A DNA stretch of 64,000 nucleotides from the NCBI RefSeq assembly GCF_006385595.1, contig NZ_CP041046.1, forward strand, positions 4,541,001 through 4,605,000, written 5' to 3'. The stretch is from Luteibacter pinisoli. GTDB taxonomy: Bacteria > Pseudomonadota > Gammaproteobacteria > Xanthomonadales > Rhodanobacteraceae. Made by a program: the position numbers and the translations under genes. Below are positions 33,786-42,046 of the stretch, one piece after another; position 1 is the first letter of the stretch; each line of letters begins with the position of its first letter. The notes beneath the pieces were generated by a model that saw only the letters and a program-made list of their open reading frames with translations, was not told the DNA's origin and did not search any database.

Positions 33786-34319
33786 TCAGCCCCCGCTCTT
33801 CCGACGCATCGCATCAGCCTTCGCCTCGTCTTCGGCGGTGACCACCTGCTGCTGGGCGTCGAGCTTCGCGCCCAGGATGATCAGGGTGTAGTTGGTCGGA
33901 TCGAAGTCGCGAAGGAGGGCGATCTCCCGGCGCGCCTCTTCCAGGTCGCGGTGGTTGATCTGCCGCTCGATGCCCTGCGAGGCAAACGGCAGGGTCTCGC
34001 GCAGGGCGTCGGTGGCCGTGGCGTTGTTGACGTCGAGCTGGAGGATGCTGAGGTAGTACTCGTAGGCGTTGTTGCCCTGCGGGGCCACGAGGCGCCCCTC
34101 GCGGGTGGCGTCGCGCGCCAGGCCGAGGAGGATGTCGATTTCGGGCGAGGCGCCGGCCGTGGCGACGGGCTCCGGGATTTTCGCCGGCGCATCGGCCTCG
34201 GCAAGCTGGTGGCGCTGGCGGACGCCAAGCACGAGCGCCGCCACCAGCAGCACGGCGGTGACGACAACGACGATGATCGCGCGGCGGGGAACCGCGGCGA
34301 TACGGGAAGCGGAGTTCAT
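33786..34319 (-). CDS. Membrane-anchored TPR-like protein resembling the N-part of xanthomonad TonB
   Basis: A 177-residue protein with one N-terminal membrane span (about 14-34, AIIVVVVTAVLLVAALVLGV) and a helical periplasmic domain. The segment GNNAYEYYLSILQLDVNNATATDALRETLPFASQGIE... then EEARREIALLRDFDPTNYTL looks like degenerate tetratricopeptide helices. From memory, a similar domain precedes the TonB C-terminal domain in some Xanthomonadales energy transducers; here the protein stops without that C-terminal domain. The C-terminus is a charged helix. The ATG at 34319 is the first that begins just before the span. The function is unknown. Confidence 0.58.
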   Translation of the reverse strand: MNSASRIAAVPRRAIIVVVVTAVLLVAALVLGVRQRHQLAEADAPAKIPEPVATAGASPEIDILLGLARDATREGRLVAPQGNNAYEYYLSILQLDVNNATATDALRETLPFASQGIERQINHRDLEEARREIALLRDFDPTNYTLIILGAKLDAQQQVVTAEDEAKADAMRRKSGG

Positions 34320-34504
34320 GGGGGTAGTTCCGTCACACAGCCCGCAACCAGGCCGGCCCCCTGTCGGACGGCCCCTGCGGGCGCGCCATCTTCCCCGCCC
34401 AGTGTTGCAGGCCGGTGACCGGCCACCCATGGCGGTGGTTTCGGACAAGCCAGCGACCCGCCGCCCGGCATCGAATCCCATCACACCCATGGAGTGAACC
34501 GGTC

Positions 34505-34963
34505 ATGATCCTTTTGCTTGCCCTGCTCATCGGCATCGTCGCGGGACTGCGCGCCATGCTCGCCCCGGCCGCCGTGTCGTTCGCCGCCCGCTTCGGCGGC
34601 CTGGCCCTCGCCGGCACGCCGCTAGCCTTCATGGGTTACGCGTGGACGCCGTGGATCCTGGGCATCGCGGCCCTGGCCGAACTGGTGACCGACCAGCTGC
34701 CGACCACGCCCAGCCGCAAGATTCCCGTGCAGTTCGGCACACGCGTGGTCACCGGCGCCCTGAGCGGCGCGTGCGTCGGGGCGGCCCACGGGATGCTGAT
34801 CGGCGGCGGCGTTGCCGGCATCGTCGGCGCGGTGCTGGGCACCTACGGCGGCTCGTCGGCCCGCACGGCCATGGCCCGGGCGTTCAAGTCGGACCGCCCG
34901 GCGGGCCTGGTCGAGGACGTCGTGGCGATTGTCCTGGCCCTCGTGGTGGTAAGCGCCGCCTGA
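34505..34963 (+). CDS. DUF4126-like membrane protein
   Basis: A 152-residue hydrophobic protein with about four spans: MILLLALLIGIVAGLRAMLAPAAVSF in pieces, WILGIAALAELVTDQLP, a glycine-rich segment GACVGAAHGMLIGGGVAGIVGAVLG, and a C-terminal span. The motif GLRAM.AP.A and ELVTDQLP.TPSRK suit the DUF4126 family. No function is known. It is divergent from the TPR-like gene and 33 bases upstream of the LysE gene on the same strand. Confidence 0.68.
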   Translation: MILLLALLIGIVAGLRAMLAPAAVSFAARFGGLALAGTPLAFMGYAWTPWILGIAALAELVTDQLPTTPSRKIPVQFGTRVVTGALSGACVGAAHGMLIGGGVAGIVGAVLGTYGGSSARTAMARAFKSDRPAGLVEDVVAIVLALVVVSAA

Positions 34964-34996
34964 GCGCACGGCGCAGCCTTCCCTTAGTATCCGGGG

Positions 34997-35611
34997 ATGC
35001 TCGATCTCCACGCCATCGCCGTCGTCCTGTCCGTCTACGTCGTCGGCGTGGTGATCCCCGGGCCGAACTTCGTGGCCGTCGCCCACAAGGCGGCATCGAC
35101 CAACACGGCCGATGCCCTCGCGATGGTGGCCGGGATCGTCGTGGTGAACCTGTTCTGGGCCAGCTGCTCGATCCTGGGCGTGGGCATCGTCTTTGCCACC
35201 TTCCCGTGGATCGCCCTGGCGGTGAAGATCGCCGGCGCCCTCTACCTTGTCTGGTTCGGCGGCCGGTTGATCGCGAAGGCGGGGAGCGCCAGCGAGGCGA
35301 GGGTGAACGAAGGTGGCCCCACCGTCTGGCAGTCGTTCCGCGCCGGCGTCGCCACGAACATCGCCAACCCGAAGTCGATGGCTTTCTTCGCGGCGGTGTT
35401 CGCCGCGGCCGCGCCAGCCCACGTCAACGCGCCCACCTTCCTGGGCATGCTGGCCACCGTGGCCGTCGTCGCCTCGTCCTGGTACGCCTTCGTCGCCGTG
35501 CTGTTCGCCACGCCGCGCGTCGCCACGCGTTACCGCCAGTGGAAGAAAGCCATCGACCGCGTCTGCGGCTCGGTGATCCTGGCCCTCGGCATTCGCCAAC
35601 TGGTTCGCTGA
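34997..35611 (+). CDS. LysE/RhtB-family exporter
   Basis: A 204-residue, six-span inner-membrane exporter of amino acids or derivatives. The family N-terminal signature VVIPGPNFVAVAHKAA (xxPGPNxxxV) is present near residues 17-33, and the central RAGVATNIANPKSMAFFAAVFA matches the conserved 'F..G...N..NPK...FF' motif. The substrate is unknown. It is co-directional with the DUF4126-like gene. Confidence 0.9.
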   Translation: MLDLHAIAVVLSVYVVGVVIPGPNFVAVAHKAASTNTADALAMVAGIVVVNLFWASCSILGVGIVFATFPWIALAVKIAGALYLVWFGGRLIAKAGSASEARVNEGGPTVWQSFRAGVATNIANPKSMAFFAAVFAAAAPAHVNAPTFLGMLATVAVVASSWYAFVAVLFATPRVATRYRQWKKAIDRVCGSVILALGIRQLVR

Positions 35612-35661
35612 CACCGCGCCGTCATCCGGTGAAGCTACCTTCCGGACCGTGGAGGTGGCCG

Positions 35662-35961
35662 ATGCGATACCCGCGACGAATCCTTTGCCCCGCGATGCTG
35701 CTGGCCACCCTGGCCGGCTGTGCTTCATCGCCCCCCGCTACGGTGGCTGCCCTGCCAGCCAGCGCCGGCATCGCGGTGTCGTGTACGGAAGACGCCATCA
35801 GCGATCGGCCGTGCTTCGCCGAAGCCCAGCATCGATGTGCGAAGCCCGCAGTGGACACGATCCATCTGGTGCTTGCCGAACCCGGCGCAGGCACGCCACG
35901 CTACGACTATCGCGCGACTTACAGCTGCGCCTCGCCCGTTAACGCGGTGGCGCCGAAGTAG
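35662..35961 (+). CDS. Small cysteine-containing lipoprotein
   Basis: A 99-residue lipoprotein with lipobox LAGC (MRYPRRILCPAMLLATLAGC). The short mature domain has four cysteines (VSCTEDAISDRPC, HRCAKPA, YSCASPV) that could make two periplasmic disulfides. No family recognised. A Shine-Dalgarno-like GGAGGTGG lies just upstream. It converges on the YkgJ gene, and their 3' ends overlap by 23 bases. Confidence 0.6.
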   Translation: MRYPRRILCPAMLLATLAGCASSPPATVAALPASAGIAVSCTEDAISDRPCFAEAQHRCAKPAVDTIHLVLAEPGAGTPRYDYRATYSCASPVNAVAPK

Positions 35962-36208
35962 CTCGTTCGAGGTCGGCCAGCCACGCCATCGCATGCTCGC
36001 GATGTGGCCCGCACATCGCCGCCTCGGGCTGGAGGCCGGCGCAGACCTTCGGGCGATCGGGGTGGCCGAAGATCTGGCAGCGGTGGTCGGCGCCGAGCTG
36101 GATGCAGCGGACGCCGGCGGGTTTGCCGTGGGGCATGCCGGGGATGGGCGAGCTGATCGACGGGGCGATGCAGCACGCCCCGCATCCGGGGCGGCAGGCT
36201 AGCGCCAT
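35939..36208 (-). CDS. YkgJ-family cysteine-cluster protein
   Basis: An 89-residue member of the YkgJ/UPF0153 zinc- or iron-binding family. The cysteine pattern is clear: CRPGCGACC near residues 5-13, GVRCIQLGADHRCQIFGHPDRPKVC in the middle (three Cys), and a last Cys in AAMCGPH. The family includes members suspected of binding an Fe-S or mononuclear iron centre; the role is unknown. Its ATG shares one base with the TGA of aroE (TGATG), so it is coupled to aroE. Confidence 0.85.
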   Translation of the reverse strand: MALACRPGCGACCIAPSISSPIPGMPHGKPAGVRCIQLGADHRCQIFGHPDRPKVCAGLQPEAAMCGPHREHAMAWLADLERATSAPPR

Positions 36209-37044
36209 CAGTAGCGCTGGCGGAGTTCCCGGTACACCGGGTCGGTGTCCGGGCGCTGGCCGTGCCAGGCTTCGAACGCGTCGGCTGCCTGTTCCACGAG
36301 CATGCCCAGGCCGTCGCGGAACCAGTCCGGGCGCACGCCCGCGGCCACGGCCCAGCCCTTGAACTCAGCGGCCGATGCGCCGTAGCAGAGGTCGTAGGCG
36401 GTGGAGTGGTCCTGGACGATGGACATCGGCAGGTCGAAACCGCCGCCGGTGACGCCAATCGAGGTGGCGTTGACGATCAGGTCGAAGCATTCGCCTTCCA
36501 GGCCATCCCAGTAGCGGGTGTGGCAACGGGCCGGCTCGCCGATCGCGTCGGCCACTTCATCGGCACGCTCGGGCGTGCGGTTGACGATGGTCAGCGACTG
36601 CACGCCGGCGTCCATCAGCGCCCAGGCCACGGCCTTCGCCGCGCCACCGGCACCCAGCAGCAGGGCATCGTGGCCGCGCAGGTCGAAGCCACCACGCTCG
36701 GTGATGTCGCGGACGAAGCCGCCGCCATCCGTGTTGTGTGCCTTGATCCGGCCGTCGGGCAGGCGGGTCAGGGTGTTGGCCACGCCGGTGCGCCGGGCGG
36801 CTTCGGTGTGTTCGTCGGCCATCGCGAAAGCGGCATGCTTGTGCGGGAGGGTGACGTTGGCGCCCACACCGCCTTCCGCGAAGAACTGGCGCACGGCGGC
36901 CTCGAACCGGGCCGGCTCGGCGTCGATCGTCGCGTACTCGAGGCGGATGCCCAGCTGCGCCGCGAACGCCTCATGGATCCGGGGCGACAGCGAATGCGCG
37001 ATGGGGTGACCGAAGACGGCGAAACGTGGCGCTTCAGCGCTCAT
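36208..37044 (-). CDS. aroE: Shikimate dehydrogenase
   Basis: A 278-residue NADP-dependent enzyme reducing 3-dehydroshikimate to shikimate in aromatic amino-acid synthesis. The substrate-binding region FGHPIAHSLSPRIHEAFAAQ, the catalytic lysine and Asn in GVGANVTLPHKHAAF, the NADP loop LLGAGGAAKAVAWAL with downstream VNRTPERADE, and GLGMLVEQAADAFEAWHG near the end are all present. The length is normal. It is immediately followed by the ykgJ-like gene with a one-base overlap. Confidence 0.95.
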   Translation of the reverse strand: MSAEAPRFAVFGHPIAHSLSPRIHEAFAAQLGIRLEYATIDAEPARFEAAVRQFFAEGGVGANVTLPHKHAAFAMADEHTEAARRTGVANTLTRLPDGRIKAHNTDGGGFVRDITERGGFDLRGHDALLLGAGGAAKAVAWALMDAGVQSLTIVNRTPERADEVADAIGEPARCHTRYWDGLEGECFDLIVNATSIGVTGGGFDLPMSIVQDHSTAYDLCYGASAAEFKGWAVAAGVRPDWFRDGLGMLVEQAADAFEAWHGQRPDTDPVYRELRQRY

Positions 37045-37100
37045 GGACTCTCCTGGCTCAACGCCGGACCCCGCGCCCGGCGAGGCGATTCTAGCAAGGC

Positions 37101-37649
37101 CTAGAGATATCCCGGCTTGCCGGCGTCTTCCGCCCGTTGCGGCACTTTCCGCACTTGTTCCACCGGATAGCCCTGCCCGCGCGCCAGCTCCAGCAGGCGC
37201 TGGTACACCGCGTCATCGATCACCGGGTCTTTCGCCAGCACCCACAGCAGCTTGCGCGAGGGCAGGCCGACCAGGCTGATCCGGTAATCGTCGGAGAGGG
37301 CGAGAATCGAGTAGTCGCTGCGGAAGGGCCACAGCAGCTGCACCTTCCAGCGGCTGGCGTCCTTCGGGTCGGGCAGCCAGGCCTTGCCGTGCCAGCTCTT
37401 GGCCGGGGCATCGAAGCCCTTGCGGTAGTGGAACCAGTTGTCGATGGTGCCGTCGGGGCGCAACCGGTACTCATCGGCGGTGGCCACCTTGCCGCGCTCG
37501 AACATGTTGGGAATGGTGCCGATCACGTACCAGGTGCCCATGTAACGGGGCAGGTCCACGTGGTCCACGGTCTTCAGCGGCGCATCGGCCGCGCAGCTGG
37601 CGGCGGCGACACTAACCAGGAGAAGCAAGGCGGTGGGAAAGCGGCTCAT
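37101..37649 (-). CDS. blc: Outer-membrane lipocalin
   Basis: A 182-residue bacterial lipocalin. A lipoprotein signal with lipobox AASC (MSRFPTALLLLVSVAAASC) is followed by the lipocalin fold: the GxW motif in YMGTWYVIGTIPNMFERG, WHGKAWLPDP, and YSILALSDDYRISLVGLPSRKLLWVLAKDP with the typical third conserved region. E. coli Blc binds lysophospholipids and is stress-induced. The start at 37649 is chosen for the signal. It is divergent from a small membrane-protein gene. Confidence 0.9.
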   Translation of the reverse strand: MSRFPTALLLLVSVAAASCAADAPLKTVDHVDLPRYMGTWYVIGTIPNMFERGKVATADEYRLRPDGTIDNWFHYRKGFDAPAKSWHGKAWLPDPKDASRWKVQLLWPFRSDYSILALSDDYRISLVGLPSRKLLWVLAKDPVIDDAVYQRLLELARGQGYPVEQVRKVPQRAEDAGKPGYL

Positions 37650-37755
37650 GGGGCAGCCTGCAACGAACGAGATCAACGTGCGGTCAACGGTCGCGGCATC
37701 TGAGACGGCGGCGGGCCAGGATCCGTTCCACGCCCACCGCACCGAGGAGCACGCC

Positions 37756-37974
37756 ATGCACGACACGCTGACCCCGCGCCGCACCGTCGCCCTGATCGCC
37801 CTGGCCTGGCTGGCCGGTGGCTTCCTGCTGCTCCTGCTGACGCCGCTGTCCGCGCGCAGCGAGACCCTGGGCTGGACGCCGACGTTCTGGCTGCTGCTCG
37901 CCCCGATGAGCGTGCTGGTGGCGATCAAGCCGCGGCTGCCGCTGGACCTGCTCGCCGCGCTGATGCGCCGCTGA
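37756..37974 (+). CDS. Small two-span membrane protein
   Basis: A 72-residue protein with two hydrophobic segments (about 10-29, TVALIALAWLAGGFLLLLLT, and 41-58, FWLLLAPMSVLVAIKPRL). A GAGGAG-like Shine-Dalgarno sits before the ATG at 37756 (ACCGAGGAGCACGCC). No family recognised. It converges on the RimK-like gene with a 6-base gap. The good ribosome site and clear membrane pattern make it a real small gene candidate. Confidence 0.6.
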   Translation: MHDTLTPRRTVALIALAWLAGGFLLLLLTPLSARSETLGWTPTFWLLLAPMSVLVAIKPRLPLDLLAALMRR

Positions 37975-37980
37975 GGGCTC

Positions 37981-39465
37981 TTAAGGCTGGATGCCGAGCC
38001 GCTTCAGCTCAAGCCGGCGGAGGAACTCCTGCATGATCCGCAGGTACAGGTCTTCGCCGAGGTAGGCATCTTCCACGCCCGCGTCGATCGACGGGTTGTC
38101 GTTCACCTCGATCACCACCGGACGGTCGCCGACCTGCTTGAGGTCCACGCCGTACAGGCCATCGCCAATCGTCTGCGTGGCCTTCAGCGCCAGCTTCACC
38201 ACGTCCGATGGCGCCTCGCGCACCGGCACCGTGCGGAAACCGCCGGACTTGGCCGTGCCTTTCGCGCCGTGGTTGTAGATCTGCCAGTGGCCGCGCGACA
38301 TGAAGTACTGGCACGCGTACAGCGGCTCGTGGTTGAGCACGCCGATGCGCCAGTCGAACTCGGTGTACAGGTATTCCTGGGCGATGAGCAGGGCGCTGTG
38401 CGAGAACAGGTCCACCGCGGCCTTCTCCAGCGCCTCGACCGATTCCACCTTCACCACGCCGCGCGAGAACGAGCCATCGGGAATCTTCAGCACGATGGGC
38501 AGGCCGAGCGCGTCGGGCAGGTCGCGCAGGCGGCGGATGTCGTCGCGATAGAGGATTTCGGTTTTCGGCGTGGCGAGCTTGCGCGACACCATCAGGTCGT
38601 TCAAAAAAATCTTGTTCGTGCAACGCAGGATCGATGTCGGGTCGTCCATCACCACCATGCCTTCGCGCTCGGCGCGATGGGCGAAGCGGTAGGTGTGGTT
38701 ATCGCTGGCGGTGGTTTCGCGGATGAACAGGCCGTCGTATTCGGCCAGGCGCTGGTAGTCGTTCTTGCCGATCGGGTCCACCTCGATGCCGAGGTGCTTG
38801 CCCGCTTCGATGAAATGCTTCAGCGCCTTCTTGTTCGACGGCGGCATCGATTCGTTCGGGTCCACCAGCATCGCGATGTCGTAACGGTATTGCCTGCGCG
38901 CACGCGGACGGCGCCAGATCTTGCGCGAGAACTTCTCCAGCGCCGCGGCGAAGGCGTCTTCCTGCGCGTCATCCAGCGTGTGCAGGCCTACCGGCTTCAC
39001 CGCGGAAATCTGCCAGATGCGCTCGCGCTCGAACTCGATCCGCATGAGCGGGCACGGGAACAGTTCGAAGATCTGTCGCGCAAGATCTTGCAGGTCAGGG
39101 TAGGCCGTCTCGCCGAAATACATCAGCACGCCAAAGTCGGTCGTGTCCCGGCCACGCGCGGGCAGGAAGTTCTCGAGCTTTTCGTTGAGGTCGTCGATGT
39201 GCAGGCCGTACAGCGAGCGGCGGCGCAGGTCGTTCACCGTGCGCACGGAGGGGATGACCTTGTGCCCGCGCGCTTCGGCCAGCAGGGACACGTAATAGCC
39301 CGTGCCGAGGTATTTGTAGCTGCGGCAGAGGTTGATCACGTGCGTGCGCTCGTCGTCGCCACCGACGGGCTCGCGGAGGTAATCCATGGCGCTGACGACG
39401 TCGGCGGATGGGTAATACGAGCCCCAGTCCGAGGCTTTCTCCACGACGATGACGAGCCGGCTCAT
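37981..39465 (-). CDS. RimK-like ATP-grasp ligase with RLAN N-terminal domain
   Basis: A 494-residue protein in two parts. Residues about 1-200 resemble the RimK-like ATP-grasp N-terminal (RLAN) domain (MSRLVIVVEKASDWGSYYP, HVINLCRSYKYLGTGYYVSLLAEARGHKVIP). Residues about 210-490 are an ATP-grasp ligase: FIRETTASDNHTYRFAHRAE, LGLPIVLKIPDGSFSRGVVKV (ATP lysine), LIAQEYLYTEFDWRIGVLN, and the metal site PVVIEVNDNPSIDAGVEDAYLG. ATP-grasp enzymes of this type join a carboxylate to an amine, for example glutamate tails or amino-acid conjugates. It is divergent from a GNAT acetyltransferase, an association seen repeatedly. The ATG at 39465 yields the standard start. Confidence 0.87.
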   Translation of the reverse strand: MSRLVIVVEKASDWGSYYPSADVVSAMDYLREPVGGDDERTHVINLCRSYKYLGTGYYVSLLAEARGHKVIPSVRTVNDLRRRSLYGLHIDDLNEKLENFLPARGRDTTDFGVLMYFGETAYPDLQDLARQIFELFPCPLMRIEFERERIWQISAVKPVGLHTLDDAQEDAFAAALEKFSRKIWRRPRARRQYRYDIAMLVDPNESMPPSNKKALKHFIEAGKHLGIEVDPIGKNDYQRLAEYDGLFIRETTASDNHTYRFAHRAEREGMVVMDDPTSILRCTNKIFLNDLMVSRKLATPKTEILYRDDIRRLRDLPDALGLPIVLKIPDGSFSRGVVKVESVEALEKAAVDLFSHSALLIAQEYLYTEFDWRIGVLNHEPLYACQYFMSRGHWQIYNHGAKGTAKSGGFRTVPVREAPSDVVKLALKATQTIGDGLYGVDLKQVGDRPVVIEVNDNPSIDAGVEDAYLGEDLYLRIMQEFLRRLELKRLGIQP

Positions 39466-39605
39466 GTGACCTCGATTCCACGGCGCATGCCCTGGATCGA
39501 CCCCACCCGGGGCCGATCGTTCGCCGGTGGCGCAGTGTGGTCCGGGCGATGGCGGCGTACAAGGCGCCGGGTTCCGGCTTTCGCAAAGGATTAAGGAAAA
39601 AGTCA

Positions 39606-39634
39606 TTGATCGACCGCCCCCACGGGTCTACAGT
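39606..39634 (+). promoter_or_regulatory. Probable sigma-70 promoter of the GNAT gene
   Basis: TTGATC (39606-39611) and TACAGT (39629-39634) are separated by 17 bases and lie 48 bases before the GNAT ATG. Each hexamer matches the consensus at four of six positions. Confidence 0.4.
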
Positions 39635-39682
39635 GCCGCGCTTGCCCCACCCCCCAACCTCGCGCCGGAGCCCCCAAAGCGC

Positions 39683-40153
39683 ATGCGTCCACCCCCGGTA
39701 ACCGCCGCGGTACGCGTTCGTCGCGCCGAGGTCAGTGATCTCGACGACCTGGTCGCCCTCGAAGAGGCGACCTTCGACACCGACCGCCTGAGCCGCGCCC
39801 AGTACCGCAAGCACCTCGACAGCGAAACGGCACAGGTGCTCGTGGCCAGCGCGAACCATCGGCGCTTCCTCGGCACGGCCGTGGTCTTCTACCGCAAGGG
39901 CACCTCGGTGGCCCGGCTGTATTCGATCGCCACCAAGCCGCAGGCCCGTGGCAAGGGCGTGGGTTCGGCGCTGATCGAGGCCGCCGAAGACGCCGGCCGC
40001 GCACGCGGCTGCCGCGTGCTGCGCCTGGAGGTTCGCAAGGACAACAGCGTGGCGATCCGCCTCTACGAGCGCATGGGTTACCACCGGATCGGCGAGTACG
40101 CGGCGTACTACGGCGACGGTGCCGACGCGCTGCGCCTCGAAAAGACGCTTTGA
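39683..40153 (+). CDS. GNAT-family N-acetyltransferase
   Basis: A 156-residue acetyltransferase. VRRAEVSDLDDLVALEEATFDTDRL is the usual GNAT opening, and the acetyl-CoA pyrophosphate loop is PQARGKGVGSALIEAAE (R/QxxGxG/A), followed by CRVLRLEVRKDNSVAIRLYERMGY, as in RimI-like protein acetyltransferases. In other proteobacteria the partner of this RimK-like ligase is often a longer GNAT fused to a C39-type peptidase; here only the GNAT domain exists. The acceptor is unknown. Its stop overlaps the upstream edge of the lptM leader. Confidence 0.87.
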   Translation: MRPPPVTAAVRVRRAEVSDLDDLVALEEATFDTDRLSRAQYRKHLDSETAQVLVASANHRRFLGTAVVFYRKGTSVARLYSIATKPQARGKGVGSALIEAAEDAGRARGCRVLRLEVRKDNSVAIRLYERMGYHRIGEYAAYYGDGADALRLEKTL

Positions 40154-40197
40154 CGCGACCCGGGGCTATACTGGCCGCCGTTTCCGGGAAGACGCCC

Positions 40198-40467
40198 ATG
40201 CGCCGACTGATCCTGCCGCTTGTCCTCGCCTGCGCCGTTGCCGCCAGCCTCGAAGGCTGCGGCCAGAAGGGCGACCTGTTCATGCCGCCGCCGCCGGCTC
40301 CCGGTACCACGGCGAAGCCGGCCGTCGCGCCGCCCCAGGGCCACCAGGGCCAGTCGCTGACCGAAGCCACCAGCCCCGCCGTGCAGCCTGCGCGCGCCAG
40401 CACGGTGGATTCGCCGGCGCCGGTGAGCACGACGTTGTCGCCGTACGACCCGCTCATCCACCAGTAA
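40198..40467 (+). CDS. lptM: LptM-like (YifL) lipoprotein
   Basis: An 89-residue lipoprotein with lipobox LEGC followed by the family's signature GQKGDLFMPPP (C-GQKGxLxxP). In E. coli LptM helps LptD mature in the outer-membrane LPS translocon. The remainder is a Pro/Ala/Ser-rich tail. As in many gammaproteobacteria, it directly precedes dapF (7-base gap). Confidence 0.87.
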   Translation: MRRLILPLVLACAVAASLEGCGQKGDLFMPPPPAPGTTAKPAVAPPQGHQGQSLTEATSPAVQPARASTVDSPAPVSTTLSPYDPLIHQ

Positions 40468-40474
40468 CGCCCGC

Positions 40475-41302
40475 ATGCCTGCCCGCTTCACCAAGATGCA
40501 CGGGATTGGGAACGACTTCGTCATCGTCGACTGGCGTGAAGACGCCGGCCGCGTGCCGAACGCCGCCCGGATCCAGGCCCTGGCCGACCGCCACACCGGC
40601 ATCGGCTTCGACCAGCTGATCAGCATCGAGCCGGCGCGGGATCCTTCCTGCGAGTTCTATTACGGCATCTGGAATGCCGATGGCTCGCCGTCGGGGCAGT
40701 GCGGCAACGGCGTGCGCTGCGTGGCGGCGTGGCTGTATCGCGATGGGGCCATCGCGCGCGATGTGCCGGTGCGGCTGGAAAGCCCGTCCGGCCCGGTGGT
40801 GGTGCGCGTGCTCGACGAAGGCACCGTCACCGTGGACATGGGCGAGCCGGATTTCACGCCAGCGCACATCCCGCTGGAACACGCCGCGCATGCCACGTAC
40901 ACGCTGCAGGTGGACGGCGAGGACGTGAGCTTTGGCGCCGTCTCCATGGGCAACCCGCATGGCGTCGTCTTCGTGGACGACGTGGCGGACCCGCGCGTCG
41001 ACCGGCTCGGTCCGTTGCTCACGGCGCATCCGATCTTCCCGCAGGGGGCCAACATCGGTTTCGTCCAGCGCGTGGCGGTGGACCGCCTGAAGCTGCGCGT
41101 GCATGAACGCGGCAGTGGCTGGACTCGCGCCTGCGGTACCGGCGCCTGCGCCGCGGCGGCCGTGGCCCATGCCCTTGGCCTGGCGACGACGGACGTGGCG
41201 GTCGAACTGCCCGGCGGCACGCTCACTATTTCGTGGCACGGTCCGGGGCACAGCCTGTGGATGACCGGCCCCGCGGCGTTCGCATTTGAAGGCGAAGTGT
41301 GA
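40475..41302 (+). CDS. dapF: Diaminopimelate epimerase
   Basis: A 275-residue PLP-independent epimerase that turns LL-DAP to meso-DAP for lysine and peptidoglycan. Both catalytic cysteines are present: GQCGNGVRC in the first half and ACGTGACAAA in the second. The opening FTKMHGIGNDFVIVD is the family signature. Standard length. It lies between lptM and the DUF484 gene in the conserved cluster with xerC. Confidence 0.96.
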   Translation: MPARFTKMHGIGNDFVIVDWREDAGRVPNAARIQALADRHTGIGFDQLISIEPARDPSCEFYYGIWNADGSPSGQCGNGVRCVAAWLYRDGAIARDVPVRLESPSGPVVVRVLDEGTVTVDMGEPDFTPAHIPLEHAAHATYTLQVDGEDVSFGAVSMGNPHGVVFVDDVADPRVDRLGPLLTAHPIFPQGANIGFVQRVAVDRLKLRVHERGSGWTRACGTGACAAAAVAHALGLATTDVAVELPGGTLTISWHGPGHSLWMTGPAAFAFEGEV

Positions 41303-41359
41303 CGCGAGCGCCCGAACGCGGCACACTCGGCGCATAGCATCACCAAGGACACCCGTGCC

Positions 41360-42046
41360 ATGACCGATACCGCGATCGACGGTGACATCAAGCCAGCCAC
41401 CGTGGCGTCGTACCTTCGACGGCACCCGGAGTTCCTCACCGATTACCCGGACCTGGCCAGCCAGCTGGTGATGCCGAGCAGCAACGGCCCCGCCGCCGCG
41501 CTGTCGGTGCACCAGCTGCGCGTGCTGCGCGAGAAGAACACCGAGCTCGAGGCGCGCCTGCGCGAGCTGGCCACCGTGGCCTTTGAGAACGAGACGCTGA
41601 TGCGCCGGGTGCACAGCCTGATGCTGGCCCTGCTTGGCGCAGCCGATATGGAAGAGACGGTGCGCAACGTGGTGTTGCGGCTCACCGACGACTTCAAGTC
41701 CGAGCGCATCCGCCTGGTGTTCTTCGGCGACCTTTCCGGCCTGCCGGACGAACCGTGGTTGCTGCGCGAGCCGCGCGGCCTCGCGGGCCTGCCCGAATTC
41801 GCCACGTTCCTCGAGCATAACGACCCGGTCGCCGGCCGCCTGGCGCCGGACAAGCTGCACCGCCTGTTTGGCGAAGCCGCGCCCGATGTCCGTTCGGCCG
41901 CGCTCATGCGGGTGGGCCCGGATGCGCTGCTGGCCATCGGCAGCGCCGACGCGGACCGCTTCCACCCGGGCATGGGCACGCTGTTCCTGGACATGATTTC
42001 CACCACCGTCGGCTCGGCGATCGAACGGGCCCGGAAGGCCGCGTGA
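41360..42046 (+). CDS. DUF484 (GAF-like) family protein
   Basis: A 228-residue cytoplasmic protein. The N-terminus (VASYLRRHPEFLTDYPDLASQL) is the DUF484 hallmark, followed by a coiled-coil-like helix (LRVLREKNTELEARLREL) and a GAF-like C-terminal domain. It is almost always found between dapF and xerC. The molecular function is unknown. Its stop overlaps the GTG start of xerC by 4 bases. Confidence 0.92.
   Translation: MTDTAIDGDIKPATVASYLRRHPEFLTDYPDLASQLVMPSSNGPAAALSVHQLRVLREKNTELEARLRELATVAFENETLMRRVHSLMLALLGAADMEETVRNVVLRLTDDFKSERIRLVFFGDLSGLPDEPWLLREPRGLAGLPEFATFLEHNDPVAGRLAPDKLHRLFGEAAPDVRSAALMRVGPDALLAIGSADADRFHPGMGTLFLDMISTTVGSAIERARKAA

Noticed and set aside
36288..36310. parS-like half site (TGTTCCACG)
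   Set aside because: Only the first half of the 16-bp parS palindrome is present and it lies in aroE coding sequence, so chance is likely.
37149..37165. Second parS-like TGTTCCAC sequence in the lipocalin gene
   Set aside because: Matches only eight bases and is coding; not palindromic.
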